From NCBI RefSeq assembly GCF_001427825.1, contig NZ_LMGT01000001.1, positions 62,001-126,000 on the forward strand: 64,000 nt of DNA. The letters are read 5' to 3'. Source of the stretch: Brevundimonas sp. Root608. Lineage in GTDB: Bacteria > Pseudomonadota > Alphaproteobacteria > Caulobacterales > Caulobacteraceae. This document shows positions 1 to 10,806 of the stretch, piece after piece. Under the pieces are notes generated by a model. That model worked only from the letters and a program-made list of their open reading frames with translations, searched no databases and had not been told where the DNA came from. Each line of letters opens with the position of its first letter. The stretch's first letter is position 1. Position numbers and translations under genes: made by a program.

Positions 1-13
1 CCCGCCCGTGAAA

Positions 14-28
14 TGACGCGCTGCGTCA
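14..28. promoter_or_regulatory. Short palindrome upstream of sdhC
   Basis: TGACGC and GCGTCA arms are separated by GCT, about 20 bases before a possible -35 element. This could be an operator. It resembles the TGACGC/GCGTCA dyad at 8000-8018, although the spacer differs (3 versus 1 base). Function is inference. Confidence 0.35.
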
Positions 29-48
29 ATCCTTGCACTCACGCTTCG

Positions 49-74
49 TTGACCCCCGCCGCCTCGCTGCTTAA
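49..74 (+). promoter_or_regulatory. Candidate sdh operon promoter
   Basis: TTGACC at 49-54 is followed after 14 bases by GCTTAA at 69-74. This fits the Caulobacter housekeeping promoter pattern (TTGAC..., 10-14 bases, GCTANA). It lies about 60 bases before the sdhC start. It was assigned by eye only. Confidence 0.4.
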
Positions 75-134
75 AGCCAGAGCACCGATTTCGAGCGGCT
101 GAATTCGCTCAGGTTTCTGAGAACCATTCGCAAT

Positions 135-608
135 ATGTCGACCTCTCCCCTGCCGGGCGACGCCTCCAACGACCCGACGGACGACCAGACCGGCCGTTTC
201 GTGGTCCAGCCCAACGGCCGCGTCCGCCCCCTGTCGCCCCATCTCCAGATCTGGCGCTGGCACGTGACCATGTTCGCCTCGATCCTCAACCGGATGACGG
301 GCGGCGCCCTGTCGGTCGGGTCGGTGCTGATCGCCCTGTGGCTGATGGCCCTCGCCTTCGGCCCCGACGCCTATGCGACTTTCACCGGCTGGATGGGATC
401 GCCGCTGGGCCTGCTGGTCTGGTTCGGTCTGACCCTGGCCCTGTTCCTGCATCTGACGGGCGGCGTCCGTCACCTGATCTGGGACGCCGTCATCGGCCTG
501 TCGCCGAAATCGGCCGACGCCCTGTCCTGGGCCTCGATCATCGTCGGCGTCGTTGGAGCGGTCGCCTTCTGGGTCTTCCTGTTCGCCTCCGGGAGGGTCT
601 CGCTGTGA
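135..608 (+). CDS. sdhC: Succinate dehydrogenase cytochrome b556 subunit
   Basis: Membrane anchor of respiratory complex II; with SdhD it binds heme b and ubiquinone and passes electrons from succinate to the quinone pool. The 157-residue product has a hydrophilic N-terminus, the family motif RPLSPHLQIW at about 33-42, then three membrane helices. The histidine-containing stretch HLTGGVRHLIWD at about 111-122 is where SdhC carries its heme ligand. It is the first gene of sdhCDAB, and its stop overlaps the sdhD start by 4 bases. Confidence 0.93.
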   Translation: MSTSPLPGDASNDPTDDQTGRFVVQPNGRVRPLSPHLQIWRWHVTMFASILNRMTGGALSVGSVLIALWLMALAFGPDAYATFTGWMGSPLGLLVWFGLTLALFLHLTGGVRHLIWDAVIGLSPKSADALSWASIIVGVVGAVAFWVFLFASGRVSL

Positions 609-1012
609 GCCGCGAAACCAAGGCCTTCGTGAAGGGCGTCAAGGTCTCCGAGCGCCACGGCGCCGGCGAATGGACCGCCGAACGGCTGTCGTCCCTGATC
701 CTGGTTCCCCTGACCCTATGGGGTCTGTGGAGCGGCTTCACCCTGTCGGGCGGCGGCTATGACGGCGCGCGCGACTGGTTCGCCTCGCCGGTCAACGCCG
801 TGCTGCTGGCCGTGACCCTGCTGGTCAGCCTCTGGCACATGAACATGGGCCTGAAGGTCATCGTCGACGACTACATCCACAAGCCCGGCTCGCGCGGCGC
901 GCTGCTGGGCCTGATCGGCCTGCTCTGCCTCGTGATCGCGGCGGCGGGCGTCTTCTTTATCGTACGGCTGGCCCTGGGCTCCGCGCCCCTGCCCGCCGGT
1001 TTCGGGATCTGA
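605..1012 (+). CDS. sdhD: Succinate dehydrogenase membrane anchor subunit
   Basis: Second membrane anchor of complex II, 135 residues with three predicted helices. I chose the GTG at 605, which overlaps the sdhC stop (GTGA), giving a product that starts SRETKAFVKG after the initiator. Longer in-frame extensions run back through sdhC and are not credible. The conserved region SLWHMNMGLKVIVDDYIH (about 78-95) carries the heme-ligand histidine and quinone-site residues typical of alphaproteobacterial SdhD. sdhA follows 6 bases later. Confidence 0.9.
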   Translation: MSRETKAFVKGVKVSERHGAGEWTAERLSSLILVPLTLWGLWSGFTLSGGGYDGARDWFASPVNAVLLAVTLLVSLWHMNMGLKVIVDDYIHKPGSRGALLGLIGLLCLVIAAAGVFFIVRLALGSAPLPAGFGI

Positions 1013-1018
1013 CGGCTG

Positions 1019-2803
1019 ATGGCTGCTTATGAATTCGTCGACCATGCCTATGACGTCGTCGTCGTCGGCGCGGGCGGCTCGGGCCTCCGCGCCGCCCTCG
1101 GCGCCGCCCAGCAGGGACTGAAGGTCGCCTGCGTCACCAAGGTCTTCCCGACCCGCTCCCACACCGTCGCGGCCCAGGGCGGCATCTCCGCCTCGCTCGG
1201 CAACATGGGCGAGGATTCGTGGCAGTGGCACATGTACGACACCGTCAAGGGGTCGGACTGGCTGGGCGACCAGGACGCCATCGAATACCTGGTCCGCAAC
1301 GCGCCCAAGGCCGTCTACGAGCTCGAGCACTGGGGCGTGCCCTTCTCGCGCACCGACGAAGGCAAGATCTACCAGCGCGCCTTCGGCGGCATGACCCGCA
1401 ACTTCGGCGAGGGCCCGGTGCAGCGTACCTGCGCCGCCGCCGACCGCACCGGCCACGCCATCCTGCACACCCTGTACGGCCAGTCGGTCCGCCGCGAGGT
1501 CGAGTTCTTCGTCGAATATTTCGCCCTCGACCTGATCATGCAGGACGGCGCCTGCACCGGCGTCACGGCGCTGAAGCTCGACGACGGCACGATGCACCGC
1601 TTCCGCGCCAAGCTGGTGATCCTCGCCACCGGCGGCTACGGCCGCGCCTATTTCTCGGCCACCTCGGCCCACACCTGCACCGGCGACGGCAACGCCATGG
1701 TGCTGCGCGCCGGCCTGCCGCTGCAGGACATGGAGTTCGTCCAGTTCCACCCGACCGGCATCTACGGCGCCGGCTGCCTGATCACCGAGGGCGCGCGCGG
1801 CGAGGGCGGCTACCTGACCAATTCCGAGGGCGAGCGTTTCATGGAGCGCTATGCGCCGACCGTGAAGGACCTGGCCCCGCGCGACATGGTCAGCCGCTCC
1901 ATGACCATCGAGATCCGCGAAGGCCGCGGCGTGGGCCCGAACAAGGACCACATCCACCTGCACCTCGACCACCTCGACCCGGCCGTGCTGCACGAGCGGC
2001 TGCCGGGCATTTCCGAGAGCGCCAAGATCTTCGCCGGCGTCGACGTGACGAAACAGCCGATCCCCGTCCTGCCGACGGTCCACTACAACATGGGCGGCAT
2101 CCCCACGAACTATCACGGCGAGGTCCTGACCAAGGTCGGCGATAACGCCGACAGCGTCGTGCCCGGCCTGATGGCGGTGGGCGAGGCGGCCTGCGTCTCG
2201 GTGCACGGGGCAAACCGCCTCGGCTCCAACAGCCTGACCGACCTGGTCGTCTTCGGCCGCGCCGCCGGCCTGCGCTGCGGCGAGGTGGTGGACAAGGCGT
2301 CGAAGGTGCCGGACGCCCCGGCCTCGGTCACGGACGGCCACATCGCGCGCCTCGACCGCTTCCGTCATGCCAACGGCTCGACCCCGACGTCGAAGCTGCG
2401 CATCGACATGCAGCGCGCCATGCAGTCCGACGCCGCCGTCTTCCGCACCGGCAAGACGCTGGAGGAGGGGGTCGCCAAGCTGCGCGCCATCCACGCCGCC
2501 GGCGACGACATCAAGACCACCGACCGCGGCCTGATCTGGAACACCGACCTGGTCGAGACGATGGAGTACGACAACCTCGTCGACCAGGCCCTGGTCACCA
2601 TCGAGGGCGCCCTGAACCGCACCGAGAGCCGCGGCGCCCACGCCCGCGAAGACTATCCGGACCGCAACGACGCCGAGTGGATGAAGCACACCCTCGCCTG
2701 GAAGGTCCCGGGCGAGACGGTGAAGATCGACTACCGCCCGGTGCACAATTACACGATGTCCGACGACATCGCCTACATCGAGCCGAAGGCGCGGGTTTAC
2801 TAG
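1019..2803 (+). CDS. sdhA: Succinate dehydrogenase flavoprotein subunit
   Basis: Catalytic subunit of complex II, oxidising succinate to fumarate in the TCA cycle on the cytoplasmic face of the membrane. The 594-residue length is normal. Visible features are the N-terminal FAD dinucleotide motif [12 protein letters not shown] (about 15-26), the covalent-FAD histidine in [11 protein letters not shown] (about 43-53), the substrate-site HPTG motif, and the C-terminal [13 protein letters not shown] region. The gene lies between sdhD and sdhB with only 2-6 base gaps, so all four are probably co-transcribed. Confidence 0.97.
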   Translation: MAAYEFVDHAYDVVVVGAGGSGLRAALGAAQQGLKVACVTKVFPTRSHTVAAQGGISASLGNMGEDSWQWHMYDTVKGSDWLGDQDAIEYLVRNAPKAVYELEHWGVPFSRTDEGKIYQRAFGGMTRNFGEGPVQRTCAAADRTGHAILHTLYGQSVRREVEFFVEYFALDLIMQDGACTGVTALKLDDGTMHRFRAKLVILATGGYGRAYFSATSAHTCTGDGNAMVLRAGLPLQDMEFVQFHPTGIYGAGCLITEGARGEGGYLTNSEGERFMERYAPTVKDLAPRDMVSRSMTIEIREGRGVGPNKDHIHLHLDHLDPAVLHERLPGISESAKIFAGVDVTKQPIPVLPTVHYNMGGIPTNYHGEVLTKVGDNADSVVPGLMAVGEAACVSVHGANRLGSNSLTDLVVFGRAAGLRCGEVVDKASKVPDAPASVTDGHIARLDRFRHANGSTPTSKLRIDMQRAMQSDAAVFRTGKTLEEGVAKLRAIHAAGDDIKTTDRGLIWNTDLVETMEYDNLVDQALVTIEGALNRTESRGAHAREDYPDRNDAEWMKHTLAWKVPGETVKIDYRPVHNYTMSDDIAYIEPKARVY

Positions 2804-2805
2804 AG

Positions 2806-3606
2806 ATGGTTCAACTCACCCTCCCCAAGGGCTCCAAGCCCACGCGCGGCAAGGTCCACAAGGCCCCGGCCGGCGCGCAGAACGTCAAGACCTACAAGGT
2901 CTATCGCTACGACCCCGAGGTCGACGCCGACCCGCGCTGGGACACGTTCGAGATCTCGGCCGACGATCACGGCCCGATGCTGCTGGACGCCCTGATCCAC
3001 ATCAAGAACGAGATCGACCCGACCCTGACCTTCCGGCGCTCGTGCCGCGAGGGCATCTGCGGCTCCTGCTCGATGAACATCGACGGGCGCAACACCCTGG
3101 CCTGCACCAAGGGCTGGGAGGAGTGCTCCTCCTCGACCATCTCGATCGCCCCCCTGCCGCACCAGCCGGTGGTCAAGGATCTGGTCACCGACCTGACCCT
3201 GTTCTACGCCCAGTACGACTCGATCCAGCCGTATCTGCAGTCGGACGAGCCGGACCCGGAGACCGAGCGCATCCAGCTGCCCGAGGACCGGGCCAAGCTG
3301 GACGGCCTGTACGAATGCATCCTGTGCGCCTGCTGCTCGACCTCCTGCCCCAGCTACTGGTGGAACCAGACGGAGTATCTGGGACCGGCGGCCCTGCTGC
3401 AGTCCTACCGCTGGATCGCCGACAGCCGCGACGACGCGACGGACAAGCGGCTCGACGACCTCGAGGACCCGTTCAAGCTCTACCGCTGCCACACCATCAT
3501 GAACTGCGCCCAGGTCTGTCCCAAGGGGCTGAACCCGGCCGAGGCCATCGCCAAGACCAAGCAACTGATGGTGTCGCCGAGCCGCAAGACGACGGAAGCG
3601 GCCTGA
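2806..3606 (+). CDS. sdhB: Succinate dehydrogenase iron-sulfur subunit
   Basis: Electron-transfer subunit with three Fe-S clusters linking SdhA to the membrane anchors. The start ATG at 2806, 2 bases after the sdhA stop, gives 266 residues beginning [10 protein letters not shown]. The plant-type ferredoxin motif [11 protein letters not shown] and the following cysteine hold the [2Fe-2S] cluster. [12 protein letters not shown] and [11 protein letters not shown] provide the ligands for the [4Fe-4S] and [3Fe-4S] clusters. A ferredoxin gene follows after 41 bases. Confidence 0.96.
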   Translation: MVQLTLPKGSKPTRGKVHKAPAGAQNVKTYKVYRYDPEVDADPRWDTFEISADDHGPMLLDALIHIKNEIDPTLTFRRSCREGICGSCSMNIDGRNTLACTKGWEECSSSTISIAPLPHQPVVKDLVTDLTLFYAQYDSIQPYLQSDEPDPETERIQLPEDRAKLDGLYECILCACCSTSCPSYWWNQTEYLGPAALLQSYRWIADSRDDATDKRLDDLEDPFKLYRCHTIMNCAQVCPKGLNPAEAIAKTKQLMVSPSRKTTEAA

Positions 3607-3647
3607 TGGGCCTTGCTTGCCCTGTCGCTGTCGCTACTTGAGGCCTG

Positions 3648-3968
3648 ATGGCTAAGATCACCTACATCGAGCACGACGGCCGCGAGCATGTCGTGGAGGT
3701 CAAGACCGGCCTGTCCGTCATGGAGGGGGCGATCCGCAACAACGTCCCCGGCATCGACGCCGACTGCGGCGGGGCCTGCGCCTGCGCCACCTGCCACGTC
3801 TATGTCGACGAGGCCTTCGCCGCCGAGACCGGGCGCGCCTCGGCCATGGAGGAGTCGATGCTGGACTTCGCCGAGAACGTCCAGCCGAACAGCCGCCTGT
3901 CCTGCCAGATCCGGGTTTCGGACGATCTCGACGGCCTGATCGTCCGCCTGCCCGAAAACCAGCACTGA
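3648..3968 (+). CDS. [2Fe-2S] adrenodoxin-type ferredoxin
   Basis: Small soluble electron carrier of 106 residues. The cluster ligands are visible as C-x5-C-x2-C in [11 protein letters not shown] (about 38-48), with the fourth cysteine in RLSCQIR (about 85-91), the spacing of adrenodoxin/FdxB-type ferredoxins. It lies 41 bases after sdhB on the same strand, so it may be read from the sdh promoter. The partner oxidoreductase cannot be told from the sequence. Family call is firm; pathway is open. Confidence 0.88.
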   Translation: MAKITYIEHDGREHVVEVKTGLSVMEGAIRNNVPGIDADCGGACACATCHVYVDEAFAAETGRASAMEESMLDFAENVQPNSRLSCQIRVSDDLDGLIVRLPENQH

Positions 3969-3976
3969 GCCCCGGC

Positions 3977-4783
3977 GTGGGTCAGGCTGATCCCCGGATG
4001 GTCGACCTGATCGGCCGTCTGATCGCGACCGGATCCCGAAACGCCGTCGGACCTCCCCTGATCGCCGTGGTCGGGGCGCAGGGGTCGGGCAAGACGACCC
4101 TGGCCCGCGCCGCCGCTGAAACCTTCGGCGGAGTGCAGATCTCGATCGACGACGTCTATCTGACGCGCGCGCGGCGTGAGGCGATGGCGGAGGAGGTGCA
4201 CCCGCTGTTCCTGACGCGCGGGCCGCCGGGAACGCACGATCTTCGGTTGCTGGACCGCCTGATCAAGGCCCTGAGCACGGCCCGGCCCGACGACAAGGTT
4301 CTGATCCCCGACTTCGACAAGCGCGAGGACGACCGCCGGCCCATCCGGGACTGGCGAATCTTCATCGGAAGGCCCCGTGCGATCCTGATCGATGCGTGGT
4401 GCCTGGGCGCGCTGCCGGAGGACGAGGCCGACATCGCCGCCCCGATCAACGCGCTGGAGCGCGACCGCGACCCGGACGGCGCATGGCGCCGGGCCGTCAA
4501 CGGCTTCGTGGCCGGTTCCTATGCCGAACTCGCAGCCCGGTTCGACGCCATCGTGTTTTTGAAGGCGCCGGGATTCGATGTCGTGCTGGACTGGCGCTGC
4601 CAGCAGGAAGCCGACCTGCTGAAAGTCTTCCCCGCCGACCTTCCCGACGAGGAGCGCCGCCGTCTGGCGGACTTCATCCAGTATTTCGAACGCGTCACGC
4701 GGCGCATGCTGGACGGCGGCGTCCGGGCCGATGTCGTGGTCGCCCTTGATCACGACCGCCGGCCTGGCTTTATACCCTCATGA
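3977..4783 (+). CDS. P-loop kinase, D-glycerate 3-kinase-like
   Basis: ATP-binding protein of 268 residues. The Walker A motif GAQGSGKTT lies at about 34-42, followed by the SIDDVYLTR stretch typical of the plant-type glycerate kinase / Tda10 group of the phosphoribulokinase-uridine kinase superfamily. LIPDFDKREDDR and a conserved R-A-I-L-I-D-A-W-C block also fit. The likely substrate is glycerate, but kinases of this group have been misassigned before. The start shown is GTG; an ATG at 3998 is equally possible. The 3' end overlaps the PilZ gene (ATGA). Confidence 0.75.
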   Translation: MGQADPRMVDLIGRLIATGSRNAVGPPLIAVVGAQGSGKTTLARAAAETFGGVQISIDDVYLTRARREAMAEEVHPLFLTRGPPGTHDLRLLDRLIKALSTARPDDKVLIPDFDKREDDRRPIRDWRIFIGRPRAILIDAWCLGALPEDEADIAAPINALERDRDPDGAWRRAVNGFVAGSYAELAARFDAIVFLKAPGFDVVLDWRCQQEADLLKVFPADLPDEERRRLADFIQYFERVTRRMLDGGVRADVVVALDHDRRPGFIPS

Positions 4784-5103
4784 CCCTGCCATCGGATCGC
4801 CGCCGCGAAGCGCGAGACGCCGCCAGGAAGCGGGGGCTGGTCGTCGCGCCGGGGCTCGAACTGCCCTGCGTGATCGAGGACCAGTCGGCCTCGGGCCTGC
4901 GCATCCGTCTGGACCGCAGCTTCGCCCTGCCGCCGGTGATCATCGTCGTCGACCTAGCACGGGGCGTGGCCGTCGAAGCCGCGGTGGTCTGGAGCAAGGG
5001 TGTGGAGGCGGGTCTGAAACAGTCCGGCCAGATGTCGCTGCGGGGGCTGGTGCCCTCGCGCTTCGCCGCCGCGCGCGACGCCTTCCGACGGGCCGGGGGG
5101 TAG
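4780..5103 (+). CDS. PilZ domain protein, probable c-di-GMP binder
   Basis: The 107-residue protein is a single PilZ domain. The N-terminal arginine cluster DRRREAR (about 6-12) supplies an RxxxR motif, and DQSASGLRIRL (about 36-46) supplies the D-x-S-x-x-G motif, the two elements that contact cyclic di-GMP. The start overlaps the preceding kinase stop by 4 bases. motA lies just downstream on the opposite strand; PilZ proteins often tune flagellar motors, but neighbourhood here is only suggestive. Confidence 0.72.
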   Translation: MTLPSDRRREARDAARKRGLVVAPGLELPCVIEDQSASGLRIRLDRSFALPPVIIVVDLARGVAVEAAVVWSKGVEAGLKQSGQMSLRGLVPSRFAAARDAFRRAGG

Positions 5104-5116
5104 GACGAATCCCGGG

Positions 5117-5986
5117 TCAGGTGACCGCGGGCGCTCCCGAGAGGGATTCTTCCATTTCCAGGAAGGACGGCTGGGCCGAGGACGGGATGTCGCCGCGACC
5201 GATCTCGACCGAGATCTGGGCCGCATTGCCGTGCAGGTGGGCGACCAGCACCGACTGGATGATCTTATAGAAGGCCGATTCCTCGTCGATGATCGCCTTC
5301 AGCCGCGAGGCGATGGGGCCGACGAGGCCATAGGCCAGGAAGACGCCGAGGAAGGTGCCGACCAGGGCCCCGCCGATCATGCCGCCGAGAATTTCCGGCG
5401 GCTCCGTGATCGATCCCATGGTCTTGATCACGCCCAGCACGGCGGCGACGATGCCCAGGGCGGGCAGGGCGTCGGCGAGGGCGGTCAGGGCGTGGGGCGC
5501 GTTGAGCGCCTCGTGGTGATGTTTCTCCAGCTGCTTGTCCATGGCGTCCTCGATCTGGTGGGGATCCTCGAGGTTCATGGTCATCATGCGCAGGGTGTCG
5601 CAGATGAAGTCCGTGGCGAAATGGTCCTTCAGCACCTTGGGATATTTCTGGAAGATAGTGCTCTCGGCCGGCTTCTCGATGTGGCTTTCGAGGGCGATGA
5701 CGCCCTTCGACTTCATCGTCTTGGTCAGCTGGAACAGCAGCGACAACAGGTCCTTGTAGTCCTGCTTCTTCCACTTCGGGCCCGCGAAGGCCTTGCCGAG
5801 GCCGCCCATGGTGGCCTTCATCGTCGTGGTGCTGTTCGAGATCAGGAAGGCGGCCAGGCCGGCGCCGCCGATGGCCATCATCTCATGCGGCAGGGCGTGC
5901 AGGATCACCGCGAACTTGCCGCCCGAGATGATGTAGCTGCCGAACACGAGGCCGAACAACAGCACGATGCCGATAATCTGGAACAT
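5117..5986 (-). CDS. motA: Flagellar motor stator protein MotA
   Basis: Inner-membrane stator subunit that, with MotB, conducts protons and drives flagellar rotation. I chose the start giving MFQIIGIVLLFGLVFGSY, 289 residues, the usual MotA length; an upstream ATG at 6025 would add a hydrophilic 13-residue tail. Four membrane segments are evident, two at the N-terminus and two at about 160-215 of the product, around a large cytoplasmic loop. No motB is adjacent, as in Caulobacter crescentus, where the two genes are separate. Confidence 0.93.
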   Translation of the reverse strand: MFQIIGIVLLFGLVFGSYIISGGKFAVILHALPHEMMAIGGAGLAAFLISNSTTTMKATMGGLGKAFAGPKWKKQDYKDLLSLLFQLTKTMKSKGVIALESHIEKPAESTIFQKYPKVLKDHFATDFICDTLRMMTMNLEDPHQIEDAMDKQLEKHHHEALNAPHALTALADALPALGIVAAVLGVIKTMGSITEPPEILGGMIGGALVGTFLGVFLAYGLVGPIASRLKAIIDEESAFYKIIQSVLVAHLHGNAAQISVEIGRGDIPSSAQPSFLEMEESLSGAPAVT

Positions 5987-6064
5987 GGAGGGCGATTCGT
6001 CCTGCGCGCGAGAGACGCCGACCATCGCCGTTAATGATTAAGAGGCGGTTGCAGACCGCTAACC

Positions 6065-7876
<1,812 letters not shown>

Positions 7877-7999
7877 TCCTCGTCAGTCGCCCATCTGGTG
7901 ATGAACAAGCCGCTCGCCGCGGTCAACCGGCAGGGGAATCTGACCGCCCATAGAGGGGGGTCGGGCGCCGCTTTGCGGGAAGACGTGGCGCCGAAGCGG

Positions 8000-8018
8000 C
8001 GGTGACGCAGCGTCACCG
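8000..8018. promoter_or_regulatory. Perfect 9-bp dyad in a divergent intergenic region
   Basis: CGGTGACGC and GCGTCACCG flank a single central A. The site sits about 124 bases before the acyl-CoA synthetase start and 109 bases before the start at 8127. Its symmetry and position suggest an operator for a dimeric regulator, possibly a fatty-acid-responsive GntR or TetR type; that identity is inference. Confidence 0.45.
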
Positions 8019-8126
8019 TGCGGAATCGGGACGGGGCAGCTTGAAGAACGCGGCGCGCGGGGGCTTAATCGGCGAACGGGGGTTGGCGGCGTCGGGTCGC
8101 GGAAGGCCCCGAGGGGGACCATATCC

Positions 8127-8588
8127 ATGCGACTTCTGATCGCCGCCACGGCTTGCGCCCTGGTCTTCACGGGCGCCGCCACGGCCCAGGACTACAACGC
8201 CAACCCCAATTATGGGGACATCACCCTGGCGCCGGGCTTCACGCCCGATCCGCATCTCGTCAGCCTGCGCGCCGGCGGCAACGTCAGCGCCACGGCCGCC
8301 GGCAGCGGCTGCTCGGGCTATATCACCAGCGCCCCGGACTTCCGCCTGACCTGGGGCGGCAAGGGCTCGTTGAACCTGAAGATCTCGGTCCTGTCCAAGG
8401 CCGACACCACCCTGGTCGTGAACGGCCCCAACGGCGAATGGTATTGCGACGACGATACGGGCGAGGACAACAATCCGTTGATCACGCTGGGGTCGCTGGC
8501 CGGCCGGTATGAAATCTGGGTCGGGACCTATTCGAGCGGCGACCCCCAGCCCGCGGTCCTGTCGATTTCAGAACTCACAAACTTCTGA
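8127..8588 (+). CDS. Secreted protein with pre-peptidase-like C-terminal fold
   Basis: The 153-residue product has a clear signal peptide (MRLLIAATACALVFTGAATAQ, cleavage after about residue 21). The mature part is rich in glycine and small residues. It contains two cysteines (one in GSGCSGY, one in EWYCDDDTGEDNN) that could form a disulfide or, with the acidic run, a Ca2+ site. The pattern of L-x-I-x-V, TLVVNGPNGEWYCDDD and GRYEIWVGTY resembles bacterial pre-peptidase C-terminal beta-sandwich domains. A GAGGGGG ribosome site lies just before the ATG. Precise function unknown. Confidence 0.7.
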   Translation: MRLLIAATACALVFTGAATAQDYNANPNYGDITLAPGFTPDPHLVSLRAGGNVSATAAGSGCSGYITSAPDFRLTWGGKGSLNLKISVLSKADTTLVVNGPNGEWYCDDDTGEDNNPLITLGSLAGRYEIWVGTYSSGDPQPAVLSISELTNF

Positions 8589-8623
8589 CGCGAACAGACA
8601 AGTAAAGCGTCGACGTAAACATG

Positions 8624-8657
8624 CACCGTTGTCGCCCCAACTGTGGCGACAACGGTG
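8624..8657. terminator. 13-bp perfect hairpin, likely terminator
   Basis: CACCGTTGTCGCC at 8624-8636 pairs exactly with GGCGACAACGGTG at 8645-8657 around an 8-base loop, followed by TTTCTT. It lies 35 bases after the gene ending at 8588 and 80 bases before the next start. The T-run is short, so an attenuator role is also possible. Confidence 0.65.
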
Positions 8658-8737
8658 TTTCTTCACGGCCAGGCTTAAATCGCGGAACCGTGATCTCGCA
8701 GGACTGTTTCTTTCCTATCGATTTGGAGGAACAGATC

Positions 8738-9373
8738 ATGTCCGTGACTTACCCTGCCGACCCGCTGAAACCGTACGGTGAACGCAATGAAGTGAAGCCG
8801 TTCGGCGACCTGATGGAGCGCAGTCCACGCCTCGACGGCGCGAATGAAGAGCCCTTCGTTCCCGTCTACGCCCGTCGCGGCAAGGCTGCCCGCCGCGGGG
8901 GCGGAAAGGTCCAGACCTGGATGATCCTGGCGCCCGTGGGCGTGCTGGTCCTGGGCGGCCTCGGCGCCATGATGCTGATGAACGGCGAGGAGACCGCCCC
9001 GCCGCTGGCCGAACCCGCCGCGACGGCTACTGTCGTGTCCGCGACTCCGCTCGTCCCGGCGGCGAGTCCCGCCGCCAGCGCCTCGACTCCGGCTCCGGTG
9101 GTTCGGGCCCCGGCCCCGGCTCCCGTGCTGCGTGAAGCGACGCCGGTTCGCCGGGCCGCCGCTTCGGCCCCGGCGCGGCGGACGACGACGCCGGCGACTC
9201 CGCGCGCCGCTGTGGCCCCGGTCGCCCGTGCGGCGACCCCCGCTACGGCCGCGTCCTCGACGTCCACGCTGAATACCGCGCCGACCTCGCCCGCGCCGAC
9301 CGCGACGGCCACGCCCGCGCCTGCGCCGGCCCAGCCGCCGGCTCCGGTGATCGTGGTCCAGCCCATCGGCTGA
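8738..9373 (+). CDS. Single-span membrane protein with Pro/Ala-rich periplasmic tail
   Basis: I chose ATG 8738 because ATTTGGAGGAAC provides a strong ribosome site; longer readings run into the hairpin at 8624. The 211-residue product has a charged N-terminal part (about 1-58), one membrane helix (about 61-81, WMILAPVGVLVLGGLGAMML) and a tail of alternating Ala, Pro, Thr and Val ending VVQPIG. No TonB C-terminal domain or other fold is visible. A second protein at 14249-15238 has the same layout and the same QPIG end. Function unknown. Confidence 0.75.
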   Translation: MSVTYPADPLKPYGERNEVKPFGDLMERSPRLDGANEEPFVPVYARRGKAARRGGGKVQTWMILAPVGVLVLGGLGAMMLMNGEETAPPLAEPAATATVVSATPLVPAASPAASASTPAPVVRAPAPAPVLREATPVRRAAASAPARRTTTPATPRAAVAPVARAATPATAASSTSTLNTAPTSPAPTATATPAPAPAQPPAPVIVVQPIG

Positions 9374-9393
9374 TCCCGGCGACGATGAGATCG

Positions 9394-9423
9394 AAGGCCC
9401 CGGCGGGAGACCGCCGGGGCCTT
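9394..9423. terminator. Bidirectional terminator hairpin
   Basis: AAGGCCCCGGCGG (9394-9406) pairs with CCGCCGGGGCCTT (9411-9423) around GAGA, followed by a pyrimidine-rich CTTCGTT. It lies between convergent genes ending at 9373 (plus) and 9430 (minus) and could serve both. Confidence 0.85.
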
Positions 9424-9429
9424 CTTCGT

Positions 9430-10782
9430 TCAGGGGGCGGCCGCGGCGACCGGCGCGCCGCCGGCGGGCGACACCCGCCAGATCACATTGCCGACGTCGT
9501 CGGCCACCAGCAGGGCGCCCAGACGGTCGAACTGCACGCCCACGGGCCGGCCCATGGCCTGGTCCTGGTCGTTGAGGAAGCCGGTCAGGATGTCCTGCGG
9601 CGGTCCCGCGGGCGCGCCGTTCGCGAACGGCACGAAGATCACGCGATAGCCGTTGCGGGGCTTGCGGTTCCACGATCCGTGCTGTCCGACGAAGGCCCCG
9701 CCGCGATACCGGGCCGGAAACAGCGACCCCTCGCCGAACGTCAGGCCCAGCGAGGCGGTGTGCGATCCCAGCGCATAATCCGGCTTCAGGGCGCGGGCCA
9801 CCATGGCGGGATTGGCCGGCTCGACCCGGGTGTCGACGATCTGCCCGTAATAGCTCCACGGCCAGCCATAGAAGGCGCCGGGCGTGACCGAGGTCATGTA
9901 GTCGGGGACCAGATCGTTGCCGAGCTCGTCGCGCTCATTGACCGAGACCCACAGCTTGCCGCTGTCCGGCTGCCACGCCAGGCCGACCGGATTGCGCAGG
10001 CCGGAGGCGTAGATGCGGCCGGTTCCGGCGACGGGATCGATCTCCCAGATCGCGGCCCGGCCCTCTTCCTCGTCCAGGCCGTTCTCGCCGATATTGGAGT
10101 TGGAGCCGACGCCGACATACAGGCGCGATCCGTCCGCGCTGGCGACCAGGCTCTTGGTCCAGTGGTGATTTCTCTGGGCCGGCAGATCGAGGATCCTGCG
10201 CGGCGCGGCGGTGATCTGCGTCTGTCCCGCCTGGTAGGGGAAGGCCACCACGGCGTCGGCGTTGGCGACGTAGAGGGTGTCGCCGACCAGGGCCATGCCG
10301 AACGGCGAGGTCAGGTTCTCGAGAAAGGCGGTCCTGGTTTCGGCCGTTCCGTCGCCGTTCGCGTCGCGCAGCAGGGTGATCCGGTTGGCGCTGGGCGCCT
10401 TGGCGCCGGCCTTCTTCATGAACAGGCCCTGGACCCAGGCGCGCAAGCCGCCGCCGGCCGGGGCGTCGATGTTCTCGGGCTTGGGCGGCGCGTTGGACTC
10501 GGCGACGAGGATGTCGCCGTTCGGCAGACGGTACAGCCAGCGGGGGTGATCAAGGCCGCTGGCGAAGGGCTGGACGCGGAAGCCGGGCGCGGCGACCGGC
10601 GTCCGGCCGGTCGGCCAGCCGACGGCGTCGGCGACGTTCACCGTGGGGAACAGCGCCCTGTGCGGCGCGGGCAGGGTGGGATCGGGGCCGAAGCCGGCCG
10701 AGGGATCCAGCGCCTCATTGCCTCCGCAGGCGGCGAGGGTCAGGACGGCGGCCGAGACGGCGAGGACGGGCAGGCGGGACAT
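9430..10782 (-). CDS. Lipoprotein, sorbosone/glucose dehydrogenase-like beta-propeller
   Basis: The 450-residue protein starts MSRLPVLAVSAAVLTLAAC, a lipoprotein signal with lipobox LAAC. The mature part has the repeated beta-propeller pattern of PQQ-dependent soluble glucose/sorbosone dehydrogenases: HPRWLYRLPNGDILVAES, NRITLLRDANGDG, LTSPFGMALVGDTLYVAN, ASGLRNPVGLAWQP and HGSWNRKPRNGYRVIFVPF. It is probably an envelope-anchored oxidoreductase for an aldose or related substrate. Substrate and cofactor are inferred from family only. It is followed by a lipocalin gene on the same strand (upstream, 24-base gap). Confidence 0.82.
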   Translation of the reverse strand: MSRLPVLAVSAAVLTLAACGGNEALDPSAGFGPDPTLPAPHRALFPTVNVADAVGWPTGRTPVAAPGFRVQPFASGLDHPRWLYRLPNGDILVAESNAPPKPENIDAPAGGGLRAWVQGLFMKKAGAKAPSANRITLLRDANGDGTAETRTAFLENLTSPFGMALVGDTLYVANADAVVAFPYQAGQTQITAAPRRILDLPAQRNHHWTKSLVASADGSRLYVGVGSNSNIGENGLDEEEGRAAIWEIDPVAGTGRIYASGLRNPVGLAWQPDSGKLWVSVNERDELGNDLVPDYMTSVTPGAFYGWPWSYYGQIVDTRVEPANPAMVARALKPDYALGSHTASLGLTFGEGSLFPARYRGGAFVGQHGSWNRKPRNGYRVIFVPFANGAPAGPPQDILTGFLNDQDQAMGRPVGVQFDRLGALLVADDVGNVIWRVSPAGGAPVAAAAP

Positions 10783-10806
10783 GAGCGGCTTCCCTGATCA
10801 GACGGG

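Noticed and set aside
716-2746. A 676-residue open frame on the minus strand across sdhD/sdhA
   Set aside because: It is the antisense shadow of sdhA in high-GC DNA: low complexity, rich in Val/Ala/Gly/Asp/His, and without any family motif.
9385-10797. A 470-residue plus-strand frame over the sorbosone-dehydrogenase-like gene
   Set aside because: The minus-strand product has a lipobox and beta-propeller motifs; the plus frame has none.
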